DNA from: Bathynomus jamesi | Taxonomy: Eukaryota; Arthropoda; Malacostraca; Isopoda; Cirolanidae | Assembly (NCBI GenBank): GCA_023014485.1 | Contig: JAJOZX010000195.1 | Coordinates: forward strand, 291,001 to 355,000 | Length of the DNA: 64,000 nt | Direction: 5' to 3' | Shown here: positions 43,746-55,838 of the stretch, piece by piece | Layout of the letters: the number at the start of each line of letters is the position of its first letter | How positions within the stretch are numbered: position 1 is the first letter of the stretch | Notes under the pieces: model-generated | What the model saw: the letters and a program-made list of their open reading frames with translations, nothing else | The model's database searches: none | Told to the model about the DNA's origin: nothing | Translations under genes and position numbers: made by a program

Positions 43746-44136
43746 ACAGTATTATTATACTTAAAGACTACATTGATGCCAATTGCTTTAAGTAAAGTCG
43801 GGAGATATTGAAAATTAACATTAAGGTAGGCTAAGGATATTTTACGCTCAAATTCCTTTACAGTTACATTATTTTAATGCCTATTCTTGGCTTTCCTAAG
43901 ACAGTTATCTAAAAATGAAATAGGAAAACATAATTTAATACCAATATTCATGATATTGCATAACTCCGAATCTAAAAATTCAGGACTGACAACTCTCAAT
44001 GCTCTAAGAAACAGAGCAGAGAAAATAGAGGATTTAATCGAGGGATGATGATCAGAATTAAAATACACATAAGAGTTATTATTACTAGGCTTGCGATAGA
44101 CTTCAAATTTGAACTGATTAGAGCATCTCCAAATTT

Positions 44137-44571
44137 TTAGATCCAGAAAAGATTGGCTACCATCATTTTTTTTTCAACCGTGAACTTAATAAATGGGACT
44201 AAATTGTTGAGCCTACCAAGAAATAAGTCAACATCCAAATTATTAGGCCAAAGGCATAAAATATCATCTATATACCTGTACCAAACCAGGTTAAAATTAA
44301 CAATCGAAGGCAAAATTCTACTTTCAAAAAATTCCATATATAAATTAGCTAGTACAGGTGAAAGGGGATTTCCCATCGCCAATCCAAACGACATAGCATA
44401 AAACTTATTTTCAAACTGAAATTTACAATCTTTGACACAAAGCCTAATTAACTCAATAAGAGTGTTGTGTTGAGCAGGGAAAGAATATTCAGAGATCTTA
44501 TCCTTTAAAAAATCAAGTAGGTCATCAACAGGGACTTTTGTGAATAACGAGCATACATCAAAGCTTACCAA
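44137..44571 (-). pseudogene. Penelope-like RT, palm domain (minus)
   Basis: SFDVCSLFTKVPVDDLL (first Asp), GLAMGNPLSPVLANLYME, and YRYIDDILCLWP with the catalytic YIDD. The open stretch of 144 residues ends at a frameshift in the FLDV region. The first palm and the catalytic site are intact. Confidence 0.88.
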
Positions 44572-44589
44572 TTTGAAATTTGGGCTTTA

Positions 44590-45200
44590 AACTCTCCAAA
44601 TGGCTTGTCAAAGTCTTGTCCCCCATTCTCGGAACTATCTCTGATTCACATGTAAAAAATTCCATGGATCTTACTGAAAAATTGAATAATGCACGTACTG
44701 AAACCAACGATAGATTGATCAGTTTTGACGTTTGTTCATTGTTTACAAAAGTGCCGATTGACGATATGCTTGACCTTCACACATTGTTTTGGAACTTATT
44801 AAGTTTTGCATCAAAGACTGTAAATTCACTTTCAATAACGAGTATTATCAACAAGTTTTGGGATGGCCATGGGCAACCCCTTGTCGCCCCTCCTCTCCAA
44901 TATTTATATGGAGTTTTTCGAAATTACTTACATTCCGAGAATCCTGGGGGTTGGCATCCCTTGGTTGCGCTACGTCGACGATATTTTGTGTATCTGGCCC
45001 ATGAATCGTGACCTGGATAACTTCCTCCTTCAGTTAAATGATCAAGTCCCCTCCATTAAGTTTACTTTAGAAGTGGAACAAGACAGCTCAATCCCGTTTT
45101 TGGATGTGCAAGTACATAGGGAAAGCCCAGGTTTTAATTTTAGTATCTATCGGAACAAAACAAACAATTTATCCTACGTACACTTTTTACTCGGGACAAG
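44590..45200 (+). pseudogene. Penelope-like RT, N-terminal half (plus)
   Basis: It reads KLSKWLVKVLSPILGTISDS, then LISFDVCSLFTKVPIDDML, a frameshift pair near 44790-44870, MAMGNPLSPLLSNIYMEFFE and YVDDILCIWPMNRD (catalytic YVDD). The FLDVQVHRE segment follows, up to the E3 insertion at 45200. Confidence 0.85.
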
Positions 45201-45440
45201 CCTGTTCAAAAATCAACGTTTTCTTATTTTCATAGGTTTCTGTACATTTTCCCATGCTTTTTGACCTGAAAAAGCCGAAAATCACAACTATTTTGACCTA
45301 GGATGTTGGGAAGCATTGCCGCATGGAGCTTTAAATTTTCTGCCTTGAAATCGTCCAAAGCGCCACTTCCGGGGTCCCTTGAATTATGTTTTGCACTTTA
45401 ACTTTTGATCTAAACAAGATAGAGCAACAAATTAGGTATC
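45201..45440 (+). repeat. E3 left terminal inverted repeat
   Basis: Pairs with 48354-48594 over about 240 bp with few mismatches; the outermost 17 bp are identical. Confidence 0.9.
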
Positions 45441-45461
45441 AAATGAAAGAGCATAAAATTA

Positions 45462-45467
45462 ATAATA

Positions 45468-45550
<83 letters not shown>
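45462..45550. repeat. (AAT)n microsatellite
   Basis: About 28 AAT units with two AAAT interruptions, inside E3 just upstream of the gene. Confidence 0.95.
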
Positions 45551-45624
45551 TATCTATCATTTTTCAGGAAACAACAGAAACTCAATCAGAATCTAGAAAA
45601 CCATCTACAAGTTACAACTTCACA

Positions 45625-48111
45625 ATGGCATTAAGCAAGGAGCTGAGGGAGCTCCGTGGGCGCACAGTTGATATCTCAGAACCTCCACGTACTGTCCACA
45701 GGCAGGTGTCACCTGGGCCATCTACCAGATCTCTCACTGAAACTTTCCTGGTTGGATACCCTTCAGCTTTTATCAGTGGTTCCCAGCTTCCCACCACCAG
45801 ACAGGCGTTCCAGTATTTCCTTAATCTTCAGAATTTACCGGAAAATGCAGGGAGGCCCATGGTTCAAGACCTTGCATATGAAACAGTTGAATCTATCATC
45901 CCATTCTGGCAGATGGCTAGGATCAAGACAATGACCAAGTACAACGCAATGAAGCTCTTCATGAAACTACATGAGAAACATCGTGCTCTGGTGAAAAGCA
46001 AAGGAAGAGCAAGTAACCCTGGAGGAAAAAGAGGAGCATTTGTGCTGGAATTAGACAGCCTGTTCGATATAGGAGCTCCAGATGCAATCCAGGAAATACA
46101 GAACAACAGACTGTTATCCAGAGAGAAGAAAGATGAGGATATCAGGTTCTACGAAGACCAAAAGACTGAGAGGAAAGGTCATATGTCTGGTCATGACAAG
46201 ATTTTTGAGACAAGATCCCTGCAGCAAGCAGCGAGGAATGAAAGACTGCAGCATAGACAAGAACAAGGTAAAACTAATTACTTTGAACGTTACAAAAAGT
46301 TTTAAGTTTTACTCCATTGCGATATTTAGCATGTACTTAACAATTACTGTCTTAACATGTTGTACTATTTTACAGCTGCAGCAGAACAAGAGGCAGTTGT
46401 TCATGTGGATGACATTACCTGGGGTGACTCAACTGACAACGACGCTAACACAGAGGACATGGATTACCATCAGCCTCGTCCTGGATGTTCTCACCATCAA
46501 GACACTGTGACTAGTGTGACTTTGACGTTTCCAAGGAAGGTCATGGAATGTGATGTCATCTGCAATACAGCTAATCGTCTTGGTTTATCAGACAATCAAG
46601 TTACTGCCATGGTTTCTGCCACCTTGAAAGCTGGAGGGGCTGATCTGGATAACTTCGTCATCTCAACCTCAACAACACGTCGCAACAGAATGCTGTCCAG
46701 GTATAATATCAGCCAGAGTCACATGTCCAAGTTTTGTGAAAAAAAACCACAGTACGCTGCCTTACACTGGGATGGAAAGTTGCTCAAAGATGTCTTGGGC
46801 AGTGAACCTGGAAGTACCTCAGAGACTTTAGCTGTGCTAGTGTGTGGTCCACCTTCATACACTGAAGGAAAGTTATTGGGAGTACCTGTCATCGACAATT
46901 CTTCTGGCACAGCTCAGGCTGAGGCTTCAATGGATTTACTGGAGACATAGGAACTTACGGATAATGTTACTGCCCTTGTTTTTGACACTACATCCAGTAA
47001 CAGTGGAGTTCACAGAGGAGCTGCCAAACTGCTAGAGAAAATGCTGAACAAAAAGGTGTTTTATCTGGCCTGTCGACATCACATCCTGGAAATCCTAGTA
47101 GGAGCAGTTTGGGAGAAGCTGTTTGGGAAGGTGAAGGGGCCAGATAATCCCTGGTTTGAGCATCTGAAGGATGTTTGGACGGACTTGTCCAAGGAAAACC
47201 CAAAGATGCTGGCTATCAACAGCAAATGGCTGAAGGAAAAGAAGAAGAACAGTGAAGAAATACTCCAAGACATTCTAACAGCAGAAAGGCTTCCAAGAGC
47301 CGACTACAGGGAAATGGCTGAACTGACAGTCATTGTTCTTGGAGGAACGCCTCCTCGAGGTATTCACTGGAGTCGACCAGGCGCCATTCATCAGGCCAGA
47401 TGGATGGCCAGAAACCTGTACTCCATGAAAATGCTGATGTTTGCAGATCAACTTGAGTACGACGAAGACACTGTATCAAAGCTGGAAAGACTCAACACCT
47501 TCCTTGCGCTGTTCTACACTCCTGTATGGATGATGTCAATGTCTGCTGCAGATGCTCCCGTGAATGATCTAAGTCTAATCCAGGACATGTTGAAGTACAA
47601 GAAAACTGACCCAGAGCTTGCTGATGCAGTACTTAATAAGATGGAAAACCACAAATGGTACCTGACGCAGGAAGTCGTGCCATTTGCCCTGTTCAGCAGT
47701 AGATTGAGTGACACATTGAAGCACGACATTGCTGCCCAGTTACATGCCACTGAGAAGCCAGACAGCTTCAGAACAGGAAAGCCTCTATTCCAGAGAGTCA
47801 CAGCTAAGACCACCCTGGTTGATCTCATTGGCCCAGAATCACATTTCCTGCTGGACACACTGAACATTGGATCCGAGTGGCTTCTGGAACCTGTCACGTC
47901 TTGGCCACAGAATGAGGACTACAGAAAAGCGTTGGACTATGTTAAGAATCTGAAAGCGGTGAATGACATTGCTGAACGTGGTGTCAAGATGATGAGCGAC
48001 TTTGCAAATGTCATAACAACAGATGCCAAGCAAAGGGACTATCTCCTTCAAGCTGTGGAGTTCAACAGACGCCGCTTTGACAGCTTCAAGAAACAAACTC
48101 TCAACAACTGA
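45625..48111 (+). pseudogene. E3 transposase, one intron and one stop
   Basis: ATG: the first in-frame ATG is MALSKELREL at 45625, 56 bp after a splice-like TTTTTCAG (45561-45568). Exon 45625-46267 is followed by a 108-bp intron with GTAAAA...TTTTACAG borders (46268-46375); splicing keeps the frame and avoids the stop at 46303-46305. Exon 46376-48111 is then open except for TAG at 46948-46950. The product would be ~790 residues. Motifs: LHWDGKLL (46768), VFDTTSSNSG (46980), ACRHHILEI (47067), SRPGAIHQARWMARN, DAPVNDLSL. Order and spacing match E1. Only one point mutation appears to silence it. Confidence 0.85.
46268..46375 (+). other. Spliceosomal intron in the E3 gene
   Basis: Donor G|GTAAAA and acceptor TACTATTTTACAG|C bound 108 bp of AT-rich sequence. 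The downstream exon resumes in the matching phase (phase 1), and no frame runs open across without splicing. Confidence 0.75.
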
Positions 48112-48353
48112 CTGTGTAAATGTCATTATGAAATTAATCATCATGTAATGCTTTCACTTCTTGATCGATTAGACTTGTGACAAAATGTTAATCTCAAATT
48201 TGTGTCATGAATAAGGCGCCTTGTCTGCCTTGAGTGTGAGAAAACGAATTTTGTGATATTTCTGAAATCTTTGTATGTACCAATGTGCCATTTCTTGTTC
48301 CAAGACTATCATAATTGTATAAGTTAGAAAGAGGATTAAAAACACTTTAATTT

Positions 48354-48594
48354 GGTGCCTATTTTGTTGCTCTATCTTGTTTAGATAAAAAGTTATAGTG
48401 CAAAACATGATTCAAGGGACCCCGGAACTGGTGCTTTTGGCCGATTTCAAGGCAGAAAACTTAAAGCTCCATGCGGCAATGCTTCCCAACAACCTAGGTC
48501 AAAATGGTTGTGATTTTCGGCCTTTTCAGGTCAAAAAGCATGGGAAAAAGTACAGAAACCTATGAAAATAAGAAAAAGTTGATTTTTGAACAGG
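48354..48594 (-). repeat. E3 right terminal inverted repeat
   Basis: Reverse complement of 45201-45440, including TTGCTCTATCTTGTTTAGAT at its inner border. Confidence 0.9.
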
Positions 48595-49293
48595 GCTAAT
48601 GACACCCCAACTAAGAAGGCCATTTTTTCTTCAATGTTTCTCCGCGCCCTTAGGATCGCCAGTCCGGAATACATCGATGCCGAATTAAAAAATCAACGGT
48701 ATTGGAAGTGATCTGTGTTATCCATCTGCGTTTATGGAATCTTGTCTCAACAAGGCAAAACGAACTTTCTATCGTGTCAATAATAACACTCGTACTTTGT
48801 CAAAAAATATTTTAGTACTTCCATTTTTCCCGGCTTTTTAGGCATTGCTAATGTACTTAAACTTTTGGATATTAATGTAGTATTTTCATATAACAATATT
48901 GTGAAAAATATCATAGTAAAAAATAGCCCTACCAATAATTCAGGCATTATCTATAAAATTGGTTGTAAACAATGTGATTCCTTTTACATAGGTCAGACGG
49001 GAAAGGATTTGCACACACGTATAAAACAGCATCAATATTCCGTTAGAACAGGACAGTCGTCCAGTGCCCTTTTTGTCCATTTGTCAGAGTTATCCCACTG
49101 TATTGATTGGAATAATGCTTCAGTTTTATTTCACTCTAGCAACATTGTTAATAGAAATATTCTTGAGTCTGCCATTATCCAACTTACAAATAACTTCAAC
49201 ATAAGCAAAGGTCTTTTTCAACTCGATCCTGTTGTTTTGAATTCCTTCAGAACAGATTTAGATAAGAAGGGTAGAACGCTAAATCTTTGGTAA
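48595..49293 (+). pseudogene. Penelope-like RT end and GIY-YIG endonuclease (plus)
   Basis: RT C-terminus (SSMFLRALRIASPEYIDAE near 48630), then a stop-containing connector and an open 142-residue frame 48865-49293 with IIYKIGCKQCDSFYIGQTGK, HTRIKQHQYSVRT and RNILESAIIQL. These are the GIY-YIG core residues (Tyr pairs, Arg, His, Glu) of Penelope-like nucleases. It ends at a natural TAA. Confidence 0.88.
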
Positions 49294-49384
49294 ACTTGTA
49301 TGCTACTCTAATAACTTTTATTTTTCAATTTATTTTTATATACATCGAACTTAAACAAGAAGGGCAGAGTGCTAAAACCCGGGC

Positions 49385-49545
49385 AGATTTCCAGTATAAA
49401 TTTGATTTTTTTTTTTTTTTTTAACATTGGTTGGAAACAATTCATTTGATATTGTGCTAAAAATCGGTAGGTTTTTTTTTTTTTTTTTTTTAACATTGGT
49501 CGGAAACAATTCATTTGATCTTGTGCTAAAAATCGATAGTTTTTC
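49385..49545 (+). repeat. Two tandem ~78-bp units with poly(T)
   Basis: T(15-20)AACATTGGTYGGAAACAATT followed by CATTTGATNTTGTGCTAAAA is present twice in tandem in the element's 3' region. Confidence 0.85.
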
Positions 49546-49618
49546 CTTACAAATTTGTATGCTCCTCCCACAATCCTTTAATGTTTAATTTTTAATTCTA
49601 ATTTTTATTTCTCCGTTT

Positions 49619-49623
<5 letters not shown>

Positions 49624-49664
<41 letters not shown>
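49624..49664. repeat. (TA)n microsatellite
   Basis: TA tract inside the 3' region of the plus-strand Penelope-like element. Confidence 0.95.
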
Positions 49665-49667
<3 letters not shown>

Positions 49668-49711
49668 TTTTTTTCTGTAACCTATATATAGGACGTAACT
49701 CTTTATGTACT

Positions 49712-49765
49712 TCAGTGTTCCTGAGGATGTCATTAGACGAAAGCGCTTGAGCACCATTCTGTTTC
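49712..49765 (+). ncRNA. Hammerhead-ribozyme-like motif (plus strand)
   Basis: CTGAGGA (49721-49727), a stem TGTC-ATTA-GAC and GAAA (49739-49742) give the conserved core CUGANGA-stemII-GAAA, with one unpaired T. The copy at 43136 has CTGAGAA, which would break the core. Stem III and cleavage site not verified. Confidence 0.45.
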
Positions 49766-49864
49766 CTTTCCTTCGTGGTTTTATTCATCATAAATATTTT
49801 TCACGTGTTACTTTCGTGAAATAATTTTCATATATATATTATATATATATATATACACAAACCT

Positions 49865-51800
49865 CGTTAACCTCGTTGATGTTCCGTCTCTCTTCACACA
49901 TAGGTCAAGCTGGTGGTTTGATGGAGGAACGAGTTGCTTTCTTGTGCTCTCAACCGCACATAGCCAGGTGCACCCGGCTTATCTTGTACCGTCCTGAACC
50001 AGGCATCTAGTCTTCTCTTGAAGACTTCAACTTTGACCCCTGTAGCGTTTCTGAAGTCTTTTAGAAGCTGGTTAAAAAGTCTTCGCCCCCTGACAACCAA
50101 GCTATTTTCCTTCAGTGTTGAAGAGGTCCCTTGTCGTGCTTTTAATTTGGGAACACTACACATTCTGCCTTTCCTATTTTCCAGCGTTGTTTGAATGGTA
50201 AGTGGGTTTAGTTTTAGGTTTGGTACCAGTTTTTCGAGCATTTTCCATATGTAGATTATGGTATACCTCTCTCTTCTTTCCAGAGAATACAGATTTAGTT
50301 TACGTAGTCTTTCCCAGTAGTTGATTCTTTGCAGCCATCAATCTTGGCTGTGAAATGTCTGCGTTTCTTCTAGTTTATTAATTTCTTCCTTTTTATATGG
50401 GGACGTCAAAACTGAGCAGTATTCAAGTTTTGGTATGATCAGTGTTCTCAGCAGAGGAATCATTACTGTCTTGTCCCTCCTTTAGAATGTTCTTAGTACC
50501 TGTCCCGCAACGCTTTTTGCTTTGTTTATTGCTATCTGATTTTGTGTCTCAAATTTGGCATCATCGGACATTATTACTCCCAAGTCGATCGCTTTCGTGC
50601 TTCTCTGAATTTCCTGTCTATCTGGAGCATAATATTCAGTCTGTTTGGGTTCCTCATTTCTACCATATCTAAAGAGCTGAAATTTCTCGGTGTTAAATGT
50701 CATATTGTTGTCTTCTGACCATTTGTATATTTTGTTCGTGTCCCACTGCAAGGCCTCCACTTCATTTGCATCCCATATTTTTCTGCTGATCTTTGTATCG
50801 TCCGCAAATGATGCTGCTATAGTGTTGCTGTTTACTCCACTGTCTATGTCTGCTAGCATGATAATGAACAGGAGTGGGGCCAGTACTGTAACTTGTGGTA
50901 CTGAGCTGCGTACTTCTGATTCTGATGATGATACACCTTGAATTTTGACGACCTGTAGTCGTTCTCTGAGGAAGTTGTAGATCCATTTTCCCACTTTGCC
51001 TGTTATTCTCATATGTTTCATTTTATATGCTATTATACCATGATCGCACTTGTCGAAAGCTTTAACAAAGCCTTGTATATGACATCATAGTTTTCATTGC
51101 CTTCAAGTGCATCTAGAATATTGTTATAGTGCTCTATAAGTTGTGATGGGCATGATCTTCCTGATTGGAATCCGTGCTGATTTTCAGTGAATCTTTCCAG
51201 TTTTTCCAAGAAGTCAGATTTTCTCTCTAACTATTCTTTCAAATATTTTGGTGAGGTGGAACGTCAATGACACTGGTCTATAGTTCTTTGCTTGAGATCT
51301 ATCCCCTCCTTTTTATATAGAGACAATGTTTGCTCTTTTCAAGATGCTCGGTATTTCCCCAGTGTCCAGGGATATTCTCCATATCTAGTATAAAGGTGCA
51401 GCTATTTCATTTTTACAGTTTTTAATTAATAGTGCGTTCCTTTTGTCCGGACTTGCAGCTGAATGTGATTTCATTTGTCCTATAGCTCTCGCTACATCAT
51501 CTGAGATAAAATCGAAGTTTGTTACACATTCTCCTTGCAATTTCTCTTCGAAAAATGCATCTATGTCAGGTATCGCTTTATCACTTTTTGGGGTACTGAA
51601 AACTGATTCACATTGGGCTCTCAATGTTTCAGATATTTCTTTTAGATCGTCTGTTAGTTCATTATTTCCTTTCCTTAAGGGCCCTCGAGTAACGCGCTTT
51701 TTTGTGTTCCTTTTCACATAGCTGTACAGTAGAAGTATTTTGGATTGTCATTTATTGCTTCTACCCCCTTTTCCTGTTCCCTCTCTGATGGTCCTTTATT
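49865..51800 (-). mobile_element. LINE family A, minus strand
   Basis: The most readable family A copy: linker, RT and C-terminus, from about 51800 down to the 3' end at 49865, whose tail reads as GAGGTTAAC-type repeats. It is 5'-truncated next to (TA)n at 51825. It serves as the best reference for the decayed copies. Confidence 0.85.
49894..51790 (-). pseudogene. LINE A reverse transcriptase, three open blocks
   Basis: 51385-51717 is the linker (ETLRAQCESVFSTPKSDK...MKSHSAASPDKRN). 50482-51021 is the palm, with VGKWIYNFLRER, a QG-to-QV change before VLAPLLFI, and the catalytic SFADDTKISRKIW. 49894-50241 is the C-terminus (GRMCSVPKLKARQGTS, GRRLFNQLLKDFRN). Stops between 51021 and 51385 remove the QHGFR...AKAFDK segment from any continuous frame, though its bases are visible at 51050-51200. 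Confidence 0.82.
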
Positions 51801-51817
51801 AGAATTTGTATTTCCCT

Positions 51818-53075
<1,258 letters not shown>

Positions 53076-53118
<43 letters not shown>
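53076..53118. repeat. (TA)n microsatellite
   Basis: It is the only sequence between the end of hAT-H copy B and the start of MITE M2 copy 2. Confidence 0.95.
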
Positions 53119-53123
<5 letters not shown>

Positions 53124-53609
53124 GTGGACCGGATATCCGCATCCGCATCCGCACTTCTGACTGCGGATGTAATGCGGATATTACCTCTAATAAATTATGC
53201 AATTTACAATTAAATTAGCTTATAAAGTAGCTTATAAGGCCCAGTCATGCACATTTCATGTAAAGTATTAATTATTATTAATGAACAAACAAATATATAA
53301 GCCTCAAAATATAAATACCTGGTAACACAGAAAATTGAATGAAACTTGTTTCATTGAATTTTCTGTTGCTGAAACTCTTGAGAAAGTTATTATTTTTATC
53401 ATAATGAAAACCTTAATATTAATTTTAATTCTTATGCTTTGCCCGTCATAATAGTAATATAACGAAATTTGAAAAATTGTCATATATTCATAATTGTATA
53501 TTATATTGATAGAGTAACTAAATATCCACATCCGCATCCGCGGATATTGAAATTAAAGATCCGCATCCGCATCCGCAGATGTTGAAAACTAACATCCGGT
53601 CCACCACTA
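53119..53609. mobile_element. hAT MITE M2, copy 2 (491 bp)
   Basis: Same ends as 38812-39262 (TAGTGGTGGACCGGAT and complement) with more ATCCGC units preserved at both ends. Interior identity to copy 1 is high, including AAAATTGAATGAAACTTGTT. Confidence 0.9.
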
Positions 53610-55040
53610 ATATATATATATATTATTTGTAGTCCTTAAAATTAGAGTAAAAGTTGAAATGGAAGAGTATTTTTACATACGAATAAGCAATGTACTCGGA
53701 ACGACGTCCATTCTGAACGTCACTCCGCACAAAAGACTCTTTATGAAGTACATAATTCAAGTTTGAATTGACATCAAAGGAACTATGTATGATGACCGTA
53801 TGTTCGTTGGAATGAGTACCGGTAACTAATTCACGATGAATTTCATTTGTTCCTATTCATTGATCTTATCCTTTGGCATTAATTCTCAATTACAAACTGC
53901 AAATGTCAGTTTCCTTTGGTAGCTGTAAACTTTAAAACATATTTATAAAAGTAAAAATATTGCTTCGGTTTGGGTATTATTTCAGTTGCTTCGTATTACG
54001 AAAGGGTTTCACTCCACAAACGTTTATTGAGAAAGGAATTCTAATTAAGGAATTTATTAAAAAGAAAAATCTCTTTGGAGGTCTCTCTTAGGAAATGATG
54101 AGGTGATCTTTTCATCACAGATTTCATCGTACTTGAAAAGTGTTCACGCACATTAGATTATATCAATTTACGACGTAAAGAGGCACATTATTTAAATTAT
54201 ATATATATATATATTATCTCCCTCCATTTCCAGTTCACAAGGAACGCTTATTTCATTTAAACCAGACAGCGCCTGAGGCTGTAAAATTCAAAGTCAAGTT
54301 CATAGCCACAACCCATGCAAACAAAGGTTTTATTTAATTTTATATAATTGACGTACTTTGTGTCCCTGGATACGCTCCTAAAACGGAACTGCGAACAAAA
54401 GGTTTAGAATAATTTAGTAATTATATTATTAATTTAGTATTTCCTTTCAAATGGAAGTCACACGCTAATGATCTAAGCACCTCGCGTTGGTGAATCCCTT
54501 CTACCAAACGGAAGTCACGCGGTAATGACGTCACCACCTCATGCGAATGATTTGCTGGACTTCCGTTTTTTCTAAAATAAAAGAAAGCGCTTCACGCCCA
54601 AAAATTCAGATTCCGATAAACCAGATTTCTGTACGCGGCAGAGACGCGTATCTCCGGATCGGGACAGCGAAGGCCAAAATCCGTATAGAGAGATTAATTC
54701 AGATTCCTACACCACGCGATCAATTTCGGAACGCCGGGTTGCGGCAGCAAGGCCCAATTCGAGAGGAGAAGCGAACAGACAGGATTAGATTAAGCAACGT
54801 TAGATTGGCCCTGAGTTTGAAAAAGAGGGCTCGAGTCGTGCTAAAACGTTTGGGCATAAAATCTAACTGAGCAGTAAAGTAACTTTGATTTAAAGTCGAA
54901 CCAATAACGACTTGACATTCAATTAATTTTATTTCAACTATTAAGGCACTCTGATTCAATTAAATTAAACGAAAACTTTGCCAAGCATTTTCTTGTCCCA
55001 CGATTCCGTAAACCGCACTCACATAAAAGTGCCTGAGGAA
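53610..55040. other. Unassigned sequence
   Basis: No element recognised. A (TA)n tract lies at 54198-54216. Near 54440-54545 a ~65-bp segment is imperfectly repeated (GGAAGTCACACGCTAATGAT versus GGAAGTCACGCGGTAATGAC). The open frame 54541-54870 is Arg/Ile-rich and has no motif I can name. Confidence 0.4.
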
Positions 55041-55838
55041 CAGAGATGGGCAAGATACTTGGAAATTGTATCTGAGATACAGATACAAGATACCCAACAA
55101 AAATGTATCTGAGATACAGATACAAGATACTCGAAAAACTGTATCTTCAAGATACAGATACAAGTTACAGATACAAGATACATTTTTAAGATACAAGATA
55201 CTTTTGAAAGAATAATTATTTGAGTTTAGTTTCACCTGGTGAGCCATGAGCGCACGAGTTGTCTCATTCAATTGTTTATTATTATATTTTCTGGATATAA
55301 TTAAATGCCAAATCAATGGTACTTCATATCTCAGTATTCATATAGTGATATAACTAAAAGGAAAGCACAAAGTAAATATGTATAAATAATCCTGAAAATT
55401 TTTAGGTATGGAAAAATAAAATAAACCACACTTTTTCAATTTATGTATTTCAAATAAATTGTTAATACAGGTACGCTCAGTTACCTACTCACGAAGAAAA
55501 AATAAAGTTTTCCTCATAAATATATTTGCAGGAATAAGCAAATATATGTATAATTCCTGATTTTTAATCATGTTAAAACATGTTAAAACCGCGGGATACA
55601 AGATGAAACCTGAGTACGTCTGTGCCGAGACTGTGCGCGCAGCGCAACGGTAGTATTCATGTACAAACATGTAACAGCAATCGCCGGCCTGCTTCAACGT
55701 GCGTCAGATATGATCATATTTCATGAATAGTTATTAGCGTCTCTATTTAAAAAGTATCTTATGAAAGTATCTTTGAAAGTGTATCCCGGGATACAAGCTA
55801 CATGACAAAATGTATCTTAGATACTTCTCAAGATCCTA
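55041..55838. mobile_element. hAT-type element with GATACA repeats, right end unclear
   Basis: The left end CAGAGATGGGCAAGATACTT is followed by GATACAGATACAAGATAC arrays (55060-55210). Matching GTATCTTAGATACTTCTC-type repeats at 55750-55825 lie in inverted orientation. The last bases are not a clean inverted terminus, so the right end is eroded or cut by the next element. It is non-coding apart from short frames. Confidence 0.7.

Larger units (their letters stand above)
43376..44571 (-). mobile_element. Penelope-like element, minus strand, 5'-truncated
   Basis: RT palm (44571-44137) and GIY-YIG endonuclease (about 43740-43376) lie in the usual order on minus. The copy starts at FDVCSLFTKVP and abuts, head to head, a plus-strand copy starting a little further upstream in the same domain. 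Confidence 0.88.
45201..48594 (+). mobile_element. E3: DNA transposon with divergent transposase, 3394 bp
   Basis: Inverted ends of about 240 bp (45201-45440 and 48354-48594) begin CCTGTTCAAAAATCAAC. The host Penelope-like ORF reads in frame if E3 is cut out leaving one G, so the target duplication is at most 1-2 bp (G or GC). This differs from E2, although the encoded proteins are clearly related. The gene has an intron and a single stop. Confidence 0.88.
44572..49830 (+). mobile_element. Penelope-like element, plus strand, split by E3
   Basis: The RT region (44590-45200) and the continuation (48595-49292) join in frame once E3 is removed, reading SGQANDTPTKKAIF across the junction. The GIY-YIG domain follows, then a 3' region with a T-run duplication and a terminal segment with a hammerhead-like core at 49721. 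A similar terminal segment at 43125 could be the upstream partner, but the minus-strand copy lies between them. Confidence 0.85.

Noticed and set aside
45462..45550. Regulatory role for the (AAT)n tract upstream of the E3 gene
   Set aside because: A plain microsatellite; nothing in the sequence supports a function.
54541..54870. 109-residue Arg/Ile-rich frame
   Set aside because: No motif, no start context I can support, no second copy; left unassigned.
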